Shown piece after piece: positions 53,836 to 63,800 of a DNA stretch of 64,000 bases (its first letter is position 1; every line of letters starts with the position of its first letter). The stretch comes from Porphyra umbilicalis (lineage: Eukaryota; Rhodophyta; Bangiophyceae; Bangiales; Bangiaceae). Location of the stretch: NCBI GenBank assembly GCA_002049455.2, contig KV918838.1:185971-249970 (forward strand). Direction: 5' to 3'. A program made the position numbers and the translations under genes. The notes under the pieces were generated by a model. That model ran no database searches. It was given only the letters and a program-made list of their open reading frames with translations, and was not told where the DNA came from.

Positions 53836-54618
53836 TGCTGTGGTTCCCACCTCACCATCTTGGGTGGCACCTTGGAAGGACTCACCTAACCTTTGGGGTA
53901 CGTACCAAGGTTCCAGTGTCGCGCCCTTCCCAGCGGCGTTGAGTTGGTCCCTCAGCGCTTAGGCACCTTGGCCACCGCGCTCTGCACTCCCACCCGCCGC
54001 ACACAGCTGGTGGCAGTGGCCGAGGTACCGCTGTATGGATACAGTACCCGCACTTCTGCTGCGCGTGTGTGGCGCTCGCCGGGTGCCTCCTCGCGCCCTT
54101 GGGTGCGGCTTCGGGGCGCGTCGTGCGCCTCTGGCGTCCTGCTTGTGCACGCGCCCGTGCCCCACCGTCGTTGGCGTGTCGGCAGAGGGCCGCTGGGCGC
54201 TTTCAGGTGTAGCATTTACACGCCTGGGGCGGCTGCGGTAGCGCCTCGGCCGGGCGTGGTGGTCGTGGCGGCATCAACAGCCCGGGCGCTCCTGTTCCCT
54301 GCGCTGCTTGCGTCCACCCGGCGTGTCGTGCCGGGACGCAGCGGCGACGGCAGCGTGCTTGTGGGCGGCCCCTTTTGGCGGCGTCTGTGCGAGGAGTTCA
54401 GGGTGGAGGGGTGCATCCTGTGCGGCGAGTAGTGTGGATCTGGTGGCTGCCAGCGGTAGTGCAGCTCTGTTTTCGCGGAGGCGGCCCCACGCGGCGCTCG
54501 TCGTCTTTGTTCTCTGCTGTCGACCCGTTGCTGTCACTGCCTGTGGTCCTCTCCTCTGGGCGTGAATTTGGTACGGGACGCACCTCGACCTGCCGCGCTT
54601 CTTTCATTTTCCGTCACG

Positions 54619-57600
54619 ATGGTTCGGCGGTCCAAGACACCGACCAGCACGGTCAGCTCGTCTGCGGGTTCGTCGCCGAGTCGGCGGGAGTACCACCTCC
54701 CGGACGACGATGCCAACGAAGCGTGGCTGGCCCTGCTGCTCCCGTTTGCGGGGCGCCTGCGGCTGCCTCACAAGCCCAGCCGCAAGAAGGCGGTGCGCCA
54801 GTTTTTCCTGGGACCGGTGGTCGAAACACAGCCCGCCGTTGACGTTTGGCTGCAGTGCGGCCTGCACTTTCGCACAGTGTCAGACGGCGACAAGGTGCCC
54901 GTGCCCGGGAGCCAGCTCCCGACATCGGGTGGCGAGCGGCAGGGCTGGCGGTTTTTGCCGCTGCGCCGTGACGCGCCCGACGGGACCCGCTTCTTTGACG
55001 TCCGGGTGGGGCCCGCCGGGGATGGCGGGCCGGGGTCGGCGACGGCGGTCCGAAGGGGGATGCCTGTGGAGTCGAACTGGGTGGAAGTCTACTCGCTTCT
55101 GTCGCCACCGGCCTTTGACGCGGTCACCTTCATAGCGAAGAACGAAGACGACGCTGCCGTGTGGGCGACTCAGCTGGCCATGCGGGCCGCGCCCCTGTCA
55201 AGGGTCTGGCAGCGGGCAATGAAGGGGCCTGCGGTGGGGGTGGACAGTGCCGCGGGGTCCTCAACGCGCCCGTGGGTGGGCAGGGCGCGGGCGCTGTCCG
55301 ACGCGGTCAACAAGTTGATGGACACGGGTGCCCCCGTCGCGGTGACGGGAGTCGTCACGGCTGTCATGTGTGACGAGATCTTCAATGCGGTCACGTCGGC
55401 GGGCTCGTGCGTGGCATTTGCGGTCGGGGCCCTGGCCATGGTCGTGCGCGTGTGTGCGGCGGCGGCGGCTATGGGTGACTTTGTCGATGACCTCCGGGGC
55501 AAGGTGCGGGACCTTTCGACCGTGTTGCGCTCGCACTTGCTCCCTGCCGTTGCCAGCCTCGAGGAGGCGGGGTCGTCCAACGCGGCGACGCTGCGAGTCG
55601 ATGTGGCTGTGACGGCTGCCGACCTGGATGCCCTGGTGGGGAGGCTGCTCCACCTCTCCCTCTCAAAGGGCGCCAGCCTGCGGGAGGCGGCCATTGCGGG
55701 TGGCAGGATCGAGGCATTGTCGCCGGCGAAGGAGGTGGAGGCGTGTAGGTCAAAGGTGGCAGCACTCGTGGACATCACCACATTGGACGCGTGCCACCAG
55801 CTCACGAACCAGACCATCGACACGGCGCGTGTGGAACTTGCTAAGGTCATTGAGAGCGCGCAGGCGCAGGTGGCCGTGCCGACGGTGTCGCACTACATCG
55901 TCGCCGAGTGGAGTGACGCCCACGCTGCTCAGCCGTGGTGTCGGCTGCTGGCGCTGGTCCCGCGCCCGTCATTGTCATCGACCACGCGGAGCGGCGCTTG
56001 TGTGGTCAGCGTCTACGGAATGGGGGGCGTCGGCAAATCGACGGTGTGCGAACTGGTGGCTCAGAAGGTGGCCGCTGACCAAACAGACAGCGGTCGCTAC
56101 TACGATTCTGTCTACTGGGTGCAGCTCGGCCAAGTGTCGGATGAGTCGAACGTGATCGCGAAGATGGTGGCACTTGCGACGTCGCTGAGCAAAACGGAGG
56201 TGTCGGCGCCCACCATCCGCGTCGCTGTCAATCTTCTGCGGGACGCGCTGGCGGGAAAGGCCGTGCTCATCGTCATCGACGATTGCTGGAGTGATGTGCT
56301 TGCAGAGCACTTTTTGAGTGTCGTGCGGGACTCACGCTGCGGCCGCTGCTGCCTTGTCTTCTCCACAAGGGCGGAACGCATCGCCGTTGGAGTCGCTGGG
56401 GACGACCGCGTCGTGCACGTTGAGCCGATGGAGCCAAAGGCGGGCGAGGACATGCTGCTTGCCTACGCGCTGGACAGAAGATTGTCCGAGTTGCCGTTGT
56501 GCGACGAGGGCAAGAACGAGGCGCTAAGCGAGCTGCTCAAGGCCGCGGCGGGGCTGCCACTGGCGTTGGCTTTGCTTGGGTCGTTGGTGGGCGCCAAGGG
56601 GTGGACATCGGCGGCCAAGCAGCTGGGCGATGCGGTGAACCGCGGGTCCGTCTCTCGTGACAGCCGGTACCCGACGTTGTGGGCGTGCTTTGACGCCAGC
56701 TATGAGCTGCTCAGCATCGATCTAGCGCGCCGCTTCCGAGCACTTTGTGTCATCGAGAAGCAAGAGGCGCTGCCGCACTCGGCGCTGATGGCGTTGTGGC
56801 GGATAGACGAGGCAGCGGCCAGAACGTGTGCGCACGATTTGGCCAGTGCTCAGTTGGTCAAGGTGATGTCCGGGTCGGGAGGCACGGGCAAGCTCGACTT
56901 GCGCCTCCACGACCTGGTGGTCGACTGGGTCCGCGACAAGGTGTCGTCCGGGTCTGAGGAGCGGGAGGGGTTCCACGCGGCTCTAGTCAACAATTCCGCA
57001 TTGGCGGCGGGGCTCAAAGTGGTGAAGCCAGAGCCCTGCCGGCGATGGTGGGCCCTACCTGCTGGCGACTACATTGTGCAGACCCTGTGCCGCCACCTGC
57101 GCGCGGCGGGCGCGTCGCTGTGGGAGGAGCTGGTCGCCCTGCTGTGTGACATGCGGTGGATCGAGGCGCGCGTGGGCCACAGCGGGGGCACGGCGGTTGC
57201 CTACCGCTCCGATTGCCGGGTGTCGGGGGTGGCACTGATGGAGCGCGTTGCCACGGTGTTGGAGGGCTCTCTCAGTTCGGCAGCGACTTTGGGGATCCCC
57301 GCGATGCAGCTGACGGCGTTTGAGGTGAACGAGCGACTCCGACACGCCTCGCCTGTTGGTGGCACCGAGCGTGACGTTGTGGCACGGCTGCGGCACTCGG
57401 CCACGCAGTGCCTGCGTCCCCCGACGATCGAATTGTCGGACTCCTGCCCGCTCCCACTTCCTCAAGAGGTGAGCATTTTGTTCGGCCATCAACGCCGAGT
57501 GACCTGCAGCTGTGTTGTCCAGGACTTGGTGGGAAGGGCACTGGTGGTGTCTGGGTCGGAGGACAAGACGCTGCGCGTATGGGACGCGGGCCGCGGGGAG

Positions 57601-59541
57601 TGTGTTGGGGTGCTCAACGGCCACTCGGAGTCGGTCACGTGCGTGTGTGTGGTGGAGGTCGATGGGGGGGGTGACGGAGGTGGCGGTGGCGGCAAGGTGC
57701 AGCGCGTGGTGTCTGGGTCCTGGGACAACACGCTGCGGGTATGGGACGCGGGCCGCGGGGAGTGTGTTGGGGTGCTCAACGGCCACTCGGAGTCGGTCAC
57801 GTGCGTGTGTGTGGTGGAGGTCGATGGGGGGGGTGACGGCGGTGGCGGTGGCGGCAAGGTGCAGCGCGTGGTGTCTGGGTCCTGGGACAAGACGCTGCGC
57901 GTATGGGACGCGGGCCGCGGGGAGTGTGTTGGGGTGCTCAACGGCCACTCGTCGAGGGTCACGTGCGTGTGTGTGGTGGAGGTCGATGGGGGGGGTGACG
58001 GAGGTGGCGGTGGCGGCAAGGTGCAGCGCGTGGTGTCTGGGTCGGTCGAGTGGACGCTGCGCGTATGGGACGCGGGCCGCGGGGAGTGTGTTGGGGTGCT
58101 CAACGGCCACTCAAAGTCGGTCACGTGCGTGTGTGTGGTGGAGGTCGGTGGGGGTGGTGACGGCGGTGGCGGTGGCGGCAAGGTGCAGCGCGTGGTATCT
58201 GGGTCGGACGACAAGACGCTGCGTGTGTGGGACGCGGGCCGCGGGGAGTGTGTTGGGGTGCTCAACGGCCACTCGGAGCCGGTCACGTGCGTGTGTGTGG
58301 TGGAGGTCGGTGGGGGTGGTGACGGCGGTGGCGGTGGCGGCAAGGTGCAGCGCGTGGTGTCTGGGTCCTGGGACAACACGCTGCGCGTATGGGACGCGGG
58401 CCGCGGGGAGTGTGTTGGGGTGCTCAACGGCCACTCAAAGTCGGTCACGTGCGTGTGTGTGGTGGAGGTCGATGGGGGGGGTGACGGCGGTGGCGGTGGC
58501 GGCAAGGTGCAGCGCGTGGTGTCTGGGTCCTTGGACTATACGCTGCGCGTATGGGACGCGGGCCGCGGGGAGTGTGTTGGGGTGCTGAACGGCCACTCGT
58601 CGAGGGTCACGTGCGTGTGTGTGGTGGAGGTCGGTGGGGGTGGTGACGGCGGTGGCGGTGGCGGCAAGGTGCAGCGCGTGGTGTCTGGGTCGGACGACAA
58701 GACGCTGCGCGTATGGGACGCGGGCCGCGGGGAGTGTGTTGGGGTGCTCAACGGCCACCGGGAGTCGGTCACGTGCGTGTGTGTGGTGGAGGTCGATGGG
58801 GGGGGTGACGGCGGTGGCGGTGGCGGCAAGGTGCAGCGCGTGGTGTCTGGGTCGTTCGACAGGACGCTGCGCGTATGGGACGCGGGCCGCGGGGAGTGCG
58901 TGGGGGTGCTGCACGGCCACTCGTTTGCGGTCACGTGCGTGTGTGTGGTGGAGGTCGATGGGGGGGGTGACGGCGGTGGCGGTGGTGGCAAGGTGCAGCG
59001 CGTGGTGTCTGGGTCGGTCGAGTGGACGCTGCGCTTATGGGACGCGGGCCTCGGGGAGTGTGTTGGGGTGCTCATCGGCCACTCGTTGACGGTCACGTGC
59101 GTGTGTGTGGTGGAGGTCGGTGGGGGTGGTGACGGCGGTGGCGGTGGCGGCAAGGTGCAGCGCGTGGTGTCTGGGTCGGACGACAAGACGCTGCGTGTGT
59201 GGGACGCGGGCCGCGGGGAGTGTGTTGGGGTGCTGAAAGGCCACGTGGACAGGGTCACGTGCGTGTGTGTGGTGGAGGTCGGTGGGGGTGGTGACGGCGG
59301 TGCCGGTGGCGGCAAGGTGCAGCGCGTGGTGTCGGGGTCGTTCTTCAAGCGCTGTGTGTGTGGGACGCGGCTGCAGATGGGTCTTTCGTGGGGGGCCCTG
59401 TTTTGCTGTTGCCCTCGCACGCCGTCGTGTTGTCGGCTGTTGTGGAGCGCCCGGGGTCGGTTTTGTGTACCTGTTGGACGGGCGCCGTTTATCTTGTGGA
59501 CACACTTCTCTACGAGGTGTTTCCGCTTGCTTTTCCAATGA
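54619..59541 (+). CDS. NB-ARC-WD40 STAND/NLR-type protein, C-terminus frameshifted
   Basis: 1640 residues from ATG 54619 (MVRRSKTP); the frame opens 19 codons earlier at a GTG, which is not preferred. Residues ~240-440 are helical with a hydrophobic stretch (VAFAVGALAMVVRVCAAAAA), loosely like four-helix cell-death domains (inference). NB-ARC: P-loop GMGGVGKST 467-475, kinase-2 VLIVIDDCW with D554/D555, RNBS-B-like CCLVFSTRAER, GLPLALALLG from 645, LHD 763-765 in place of MHD. Residues ~950-1590 hold twelve WD repeats of 54 residues (VSGS..xTLRVWDAGRGECVGVLNGH..xVTCVCVV). STAND proteins are ATP/ADP-switched sensors; the WD array is the likely ligand-sensing part. After the twelfth VSGS (about 59350) a 1-nt deletion throws the frame, so the final part (FFKRCVCG... 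to 59541) is aberrant; the alternative frame continues VWDAAADGSF... to a TAG at 59628. No introns are needed. Confidence 0.88.
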   Translation: MVRRSKTPTSTVSSSAGSSPSRREYHLPDDDANEAWLALLLPFAGRLRLPHKPSRKKAVRQFFLGPVVETQPAVDVWLQCGLHFRTVSDGDKVPVPGSQLPTSGGERQGWRFLPLRRDAPDGTRFFDVRVGPAGDGGPGSATAVRRGMPVESNWVEVYSLLSPPAFDAVTFIAKNEDDAAVWATQLAMRAAPLSRVWQRAMKGPAVGVDSAAGSSTRPWVGRARALSDAVNKLMDTGAPVAVTGVVTAVMCDEIFNAVTSAGSCVAFAVGALAMVVRVCAAAAAMGDFVDDLRGKVRDLSTVLRSHLLPAVASLEEAGSSNAATLRVDVAVTAADLDALVGRLLHLSLSKGASLREAAIAGGRIEALSPAKEVEACRSKVAALVDITTLDACHQLTNQTIDTARVELAKVIESAQAQVAVPTVSHYIVAEWSDAHAAQPWCRLLALVPRPSLSSTTRSGACVVSVYGMGGVGKSTVCELVAQKVAADQTDSGRYYDSVYWVQLGQVSDESNVIAKMVALATSLSKTEVSAPTIRVAVNLLRDALAGKAVLIVIDDCWSDVLAEHFLSVVRDSRCGRCCLVFSTRAERIAVGVAGDDRVVHVEPMEPKAGEDMLLAYALDRRLSELPLCDEGKNEALSELLKAAAGLPLALALLGSLVGAKGWTSAAKQLGDAVNRGSVSRDSRYPTLWACFDASYELLSIDLARRFRALCVIEKQEALPHSALMALWRIDEAAARTCAHDLASAQLVKVMSGSGGTGKLDLRLHDLVVDWVRDKVSSGSEEREGFHAALVNNSALAAGLKVVKPEPCRRWWALPAGDYIVQTLCRHLRAAGASLWEELVALLCDMRWIEARVGHSGGTAVAYRSDCRVSGVALMERVATVLEGSLSSAATLGIPAMQLTAFEVNERLRHASPVGGTERDVVARLRHSATQCLRPPTIELSDSCPLPLPQEVSILFGHQRRVTCSCVVQDLVGRALVVSGSEDKTLRVWDAGRGECVGVLNGHSESVTCVCVVEVDGGGDGGGGGGKVQRVVSGSWDNTLRVWDAGRGECVGVLNGHSESVTCVCVVEVDGGGDGGGGGGKVQRVVSGSWDKTLRVWDAGRGECVGVLNGHSSRVTCVCVVEVDGGGDGGGGGGKVQRVVSGSVEWTLRVWDAGRGECVGVLNGHSKSVTCVCVVEVGGGGDGGGGGGKVQRVVSGSDDKTLRVWDAGRGECVGVLNGHSEPVTCVCVVEVGGGGDGGGGGGKVQRVVSGSWDNTLRVWDAGRGECVGVLNGHSKSVTCVCVVEVDGGGDGGGGGGKVQRVVSGSLDYTLRVWDAGRGECVGVLNGHSSRVTCVCVVEVGGGGDGGGGGGKVQRVVSGSDDKTLRVWDAGRGECVGVLNGHRESVTCVCVVEVDGGGDGGGGGGKVQRVVSGSFDRTLRVWDAGRGECVGVLHGHSFAVTCVCVVEVDGGGDGGGGGGKVQRVVSGSVEWTLRLWDAGLGECVGVLIGHSLTVTCVCVVEVGGGGDGGGGGGKVQRVVSGSDDKTLRVWDAGRGECVGVLKGHVDRVTCVCVVEVGGGGDGGAGGGKVQRVVSGSFFKRCVCGTRLQMGLSWGALFCCCPRTPSCCRLLWSARGRFCVPVGRAPFILWTHFSTRCFRLLFQ
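57547..59340 (+). repeat. In-frame 162-bp WD-repeat array (12 units)
   Basis: The VSGS codons recur every 162 bp from 57547 to 59329 with no length variation. Units are nearly identical, including a Gly/Asp-rich loop (GGGDGGGGGGKVQ) unusual for WD blades. Differences concentrate right after VSGS (ED, WD, WD, VE, DD, WD, LD, DD, FD, VE, DD, FF) and right after GH. Confidence 0.95.
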
Positions 59542-59630
59542 CTGTGCGTACCGTCTGCTCTTACGCTCGAGGCCAAGTGGTGCTTGGTTCTGAGCATCGT
59601 GTTGACTTTGCTCGCTTGCTTCTTGAGTAG
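59349..59630 (+). pseudogene. Displaced C-terminal coding segment of the NLR gene
   Basis: From about 59350 a different frame from the annotated CDS reads as a normal end: LCVWDAAADGSFVGG, then VLSAVVERPGSVLC, GAVYLVDTLLYEVF and FARLLLE with TAG at 59628-59630. Comparison with other units suggests a missing G in AAG-CGCTG (expected AAGGCGCTG). It is a terminal degenerate WD blade, currently out of frame. Confidence 0.75.
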
Positions 59631-59635
59631 ACGTC

Positions 59636-60833
59636 TGCACGGTGTGCGCGGGCCTGCACCACCGCCATTGTACGCGGCTCGGCCACACGGCGGCACCTCT
59701 GGCGAGCGGGGCGGCGGCGGCGGCGGTGGCCGTCCCAGCGATGCACACATGCGTCGGGCGGGCACGCGGCGGCGGGCGCGGACAGTTGCGTGGCAGACGA
59801 CGCGGGCGACGGCGCGACTATGGTCGGGCGGGCTGCAGCGCGACACTTGGTGGGCGGCTGACGGTCCGACTGCGCACTGGTAGCAGGCAATGCGCAGCGA
59901 GCGAGCCGGGCGGGGAGTCCCGCCGCCTGCTGCCATGTGGCCGCGCGTGCCCCGCCTGTGGCGCCTGTCTCAGCGTCTCGGCCGGCGTTCCCGCCACCGG
60001 CGTCGACGGCGGGCGCCCGCTCATGTGCCGGCTGGACGGCGCGCACCGGCGGACGCTCCCCTGTGTCGATGCAGCCGGGGGGGCGGCCGGCCGCGCCACG
60101 CCCGGCTCTTCGCCCGGCTAGCGCGGCGGTCGCCACCGCCGCCCCCCGCACTCGACGCTGCGTGCGGCCTGTGGCGCCCCGCCGGCGGGTGCCCCGCGCG
60201 GCGCCGCCCCGCGCGGGGGAATGGGGCTGGCGGCGGCAACGGCCGCCGCCGGCGCCACCACCCGCGCGCGCGCGCCAGCCGGCCGATGGTGGGCGTGGCC
60301 TGCGTGCGGCAGCCCCGCTGCGGCGTCGGCGCCACACGCTCCCCGCACGGAGGCCACCAGTCACATGTGCAGGCGGCGACGGTGGCTGCCAGTGGCCGCG
60401 CGGACCGCGTCAGTGCGTGCGCCGCCGCTCTTTCACCGTCGGAGCGGGCGGGAGGGGTGTTGTTGCGGCGGCAGCGGTCCGCCGCGGCCGACTGCCTCTG
60501 GTTCCACTGTCCCTGTCGGCCGACACGGCCGCCGCCACCGCCGCCGCCCGCCATCTCTGCCGTCCCGTCTGCCACCGCCGATTCCACCTCTGCCGCCGCC
60601 CGCCGCCCCCCGCCCTTGTCGCTGCCGTCGCCGCTGCCGCCTCTGCGGCAGCCTCTGCCACCGCCGCCTCTGCCGCCGCTTCTGCAACAACCGCCGCCAC
60701 CGCCGCCGCCTGCCACCTCTGCCGTCACCTCTGCCGCCGCCGCTTCCACCTCTGCCGCCGCCCGCCGCCCGCTGTCCTTGTCGCTGCCGACGCCGCTGCC
60801 GCGTCTGCCGCCGCCTCTGTCACTGCCGCCTCT

Positions 60834-60868
<35 letters not shown>

Positions 60869-62325
60869 CGTCGCCGCCGCCGCCGCCGCAGCCGCAGCCG
60901 CCGCCGCTGCCGCCGCCGCAGCCCCCGCCGCCCGCATGGCGGGTGGCAGACGGCGTGCGGCACGCACACGCAGGCGGGGGTCCGCCGACGTCTGTGCTCC
61001 TGCGGGTGGCCTCGACCCGTGGGCGGCGTGTACGGCTCCGACTGGGGTGCGCATCGTGGACGCCTCTGGCGGCGGAGGCCGGTGCCGGAGTGGCCGGGGC
61101 GGATGCCAGCGCGCGCCCGTGGTCGCGTGGGCTGGGTGCCGCTCCACGCGTTTCGTGTTGACTTGTCCTCTTCCCGTTTTTTGTTTTTTGTTTTTTTGCC
61201 TCTTGCCGCTCTTGCCTTTTTCCTCGTCTGCTTTCTTCATGTTTGGTTTGTTTTCTTTTTCTCGTTAGCGTTCTTTGTTGTTTCTTGTTCACTTCCCATT
61301 CTCCCGTTTCTCTGCTTCCTCACGCACAAACTGCTTTGTGCGCACCCCGCGGGTGGTAGGCAGCGCGGCGGCTGCCGCGCGCAGCCCGCACGTGGCCGTC
61401 CTAGACGGCGGCCGGCCACCGCCGCTGGTCGAGGTCCCCCGCCGCCAACGGCACCACAGGCGTCCCCAGTGCGCGACGCTGCCGCCTCGCACCGGCGCCG
61501 GCCGAGGCACCGACGACGTCGCCCCTGGCGCTGTGCCCGCACCCGTCGCCGGGACAGCAGGGTGCCGGCACATCCCCCCCCGCCGCCGCCGCCGGGACGC
61601 GGACACAGCCGGCGCCCGCATGGGGCAGCGGCACGGTGATGGCCTGGCACCCGGCGCCCCCGCCTCTTCAAGCAGGCCAATCGGGTTGTTGCCCCCCTCG
61701 GCGGCGACCGCGGTGGGGTGGTGGCACCCCCGAGCGGCGTGCACCCGCCACCCGGTCACAGGCCAGAGACGGTGACGGAACGGGGCGACCCCCCCCCGAG
61801 GCCAACGCGCCAAGGATCACTGCGCGGTCGCCGCGGCCGCCCGCCCTCCCCCGTCATCCGGGAGCCTGCCAGGCGCCGGTGGCCCGCTGCTGCTGGCGCG
61901 GCCTCTGGCCGCCGCCGCCGCCGCTGCCAGTGGGGACGGCCCCCACGGTCGGGGCAGCGGCGGCGTCGGCATCGGCGGCGGTGGCTTCGGCGCTGGTGAT
62001 GGGGGCGCCCGCGGCGGCGGCGGCGGCAACGACGGGGCCGCCGCTGGCAGCGGTGGCGGGCCAGGCGGCGACCGCAATGGCGGTGGCGGCGGCGGCGACG
62101 CCGGGCACCTGCCGCACACCGCTGGTGAGCGCTCCGCGAGTCGTCGCGGACGGCGCTGTGGCCCCGCTTGTGCGTCGCGCGCCTCGGCACGCGGGCCTCT
62201 GCGTGGGCGTTGCTGCCCCACTCCGCACTGCTGAGGTAGCTGCGCGCGGCGCTGCCGTCGCCGCCCTTCGGCGCGCCGCCCGCGCGTTGGTCGCTTGGCG
62301 GCCATGGAAGCGCCGGCGGTGCGGT

Positions 62326-62364
<39 letters not shown>

Positions 62365-62658
62365 TGCGCCGCCGCCCCCGCTGAGCCTCACCGAATCAGC
62401 CGCCGCCGCCGCCACTGTGGTGCGGTTGGCGCGGCTGCCGCCGCTGCCCGCGGCGGCCGCCTCGCCCGCCCTCGAAGGGTGGCACGCACGCACGTCGCCG
62501 CGGCGGCCTGTCGGCGACGCGGGCGGGGAAGGCGCGGACGTTGCCGCGGCGCTGGTGGCGGTGATGGCGGCGGACGGCGGAGGGGAGCGACCGTCACACC
62601 CAGCGGGGCTCCAAGCGCTCCCTCGGCGGCTCCCTCGTCGGCATAATCACGGGAGGGA

Positions 62659-62711
<53 letters not shown>

Positions 62712-63199
62712 AGGGAGCCGCCGCGGCCCCCTCTCCCCCGAGGCGCGGGCGTTTGTGCTCGCAGCGCCGGCCGGCGTCGGCCGGCTGCACGCGCGGCGGA
62801 GCGCCAACGCGCGCCGCGCCCGCTGGCGGCTGGCCGTCGACGACACGCAGTGCGGGGGCTGCGAAGGGGGACGGGCCTGCAGGCGACGCCCGCGGCGGCG
62901 GCGGCGGCGGCGGCCAGACGGCTCGAGCAGATTAAAAAAAAAGAGCAATTCCGCTGCGCGAGAGGGGGTCGTGCCACCCCCGCGGCGGCGCCGTGGACCG
63001 GGGCGCGCGGGCGGGGGGGGGGACCCCCACGGCACAGACGCCAGGCGGACGCGACGCCCGCGCCGCGCCGGGCGCCCGCGGCAGCCGGCCCGCCGGCCCG
63101 TGCCGACGCGGGCGGCGGCGCGGCGGGGCGCGCGCCGACGCGCGCCGCCCGCCCGCGGCCGCCGCGGGGCGCGGCGGTCCGCGCGGGCACCGTCGCTGC
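59636..63199. other. Low-complexity GC-rich region, no gene recognised
   Basis: Long overlapping frames on both strands are Pro/Ala/Arg/Gly homopolymer-like and mutually antisense, typical of CCG-rich DNA. A T-rich tract lies at 61160-61320. Uninterrupted (CGG)n runs are at about 62327-62363 and 62661-62711. Confidence 0.5.
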
Positions 63200-63335
63200 A
63201 GGATGCAGCCCAACAGAACGCCGAACAGAATGGTCTGTTCTGGAACAGGCAACAGAACGCCGATCTGTTCGGGCGTCTGTTCGGGCAACAGACGCCGAAC
63301 AGACGGCGATTCTGTTCGGCGCCGCTGTTACCCTC
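63200..63335. repeat. Cluster of inverted CTGTTCGG motifs (short fold-back element)
   Basis: CTGTTCGG and its complement CCGAACAG recur at least five times. The left part (about 63208-63238) is an imperfect inverted copy of the right part (about 63298-63330: GAACAGAC..ATTCTGTTCGGCG). It could be a ~120-bp MITE or a multi-site protein-binding cluster. The 63336-63800 interval shows nothing recognisable. Confidence 0.55.
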
Positions 63336-63800
63336 TCTCGTGGGGGGTCCGTGCATGCTGCCAAGGTCTCGTGCGCGTAACGGCTCCCTTCGGTCGTTTA
63401 GCAGTGGACTAGAGAACAGAGCTGCCTAGTGGCCCATAACCCGGGCGATAGCTGGACTGAGTGCCCGCTGCTGGGGACTGCATCTGCAACAAAGCACGAC
63501 TGTCTCTCAGAATTGTCACGGCATTTAAGACGCGAAAGACGCAGGCGATCAACCTACGAATTGCAGTGTGAGTGGCAGGCGCCGGCGACAAAGGCAAGCT
63601 ACGACGTAGCGGTCCGCAGTCGCGACGAGGGTCAACGTGGTCGTCAAACAAACATAGAAACAACAGACCGTCATCGTCACGACGGTGTCACTGTCGAGTG
63701 GCTTCGTTTCGGCGAGCCGCAAGACGCGCTCAATCACTACGAGTTACCGTCCTACACTTGGTCCACTCAACCGGCATTTACACACGCGCCGGACCTTCAC

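Noticed and set aside
53893..54432. 179-codon ORF just upstream of the NLR gene
   Set aside because: No recognisable domain and a comparable open frame on the minus strand; treated as chance.
54562..54618. Longer NLR start at 54562
   Set aside because: The codon is GTG; the first ATG in frame is 54619.
57055..59936. Long minus-strand and second-frame ORFs across the WD array
   Set aside because: They are Pro/Thr- or Arg-rich shadows of the 162-bp repeats with no domain of their own.
59890..62646. Several 300-470-codon ORFs in the CCG-rich region
   Set aside because: They overlap on both strands, are homopolymer-like and have no recognisable domain.
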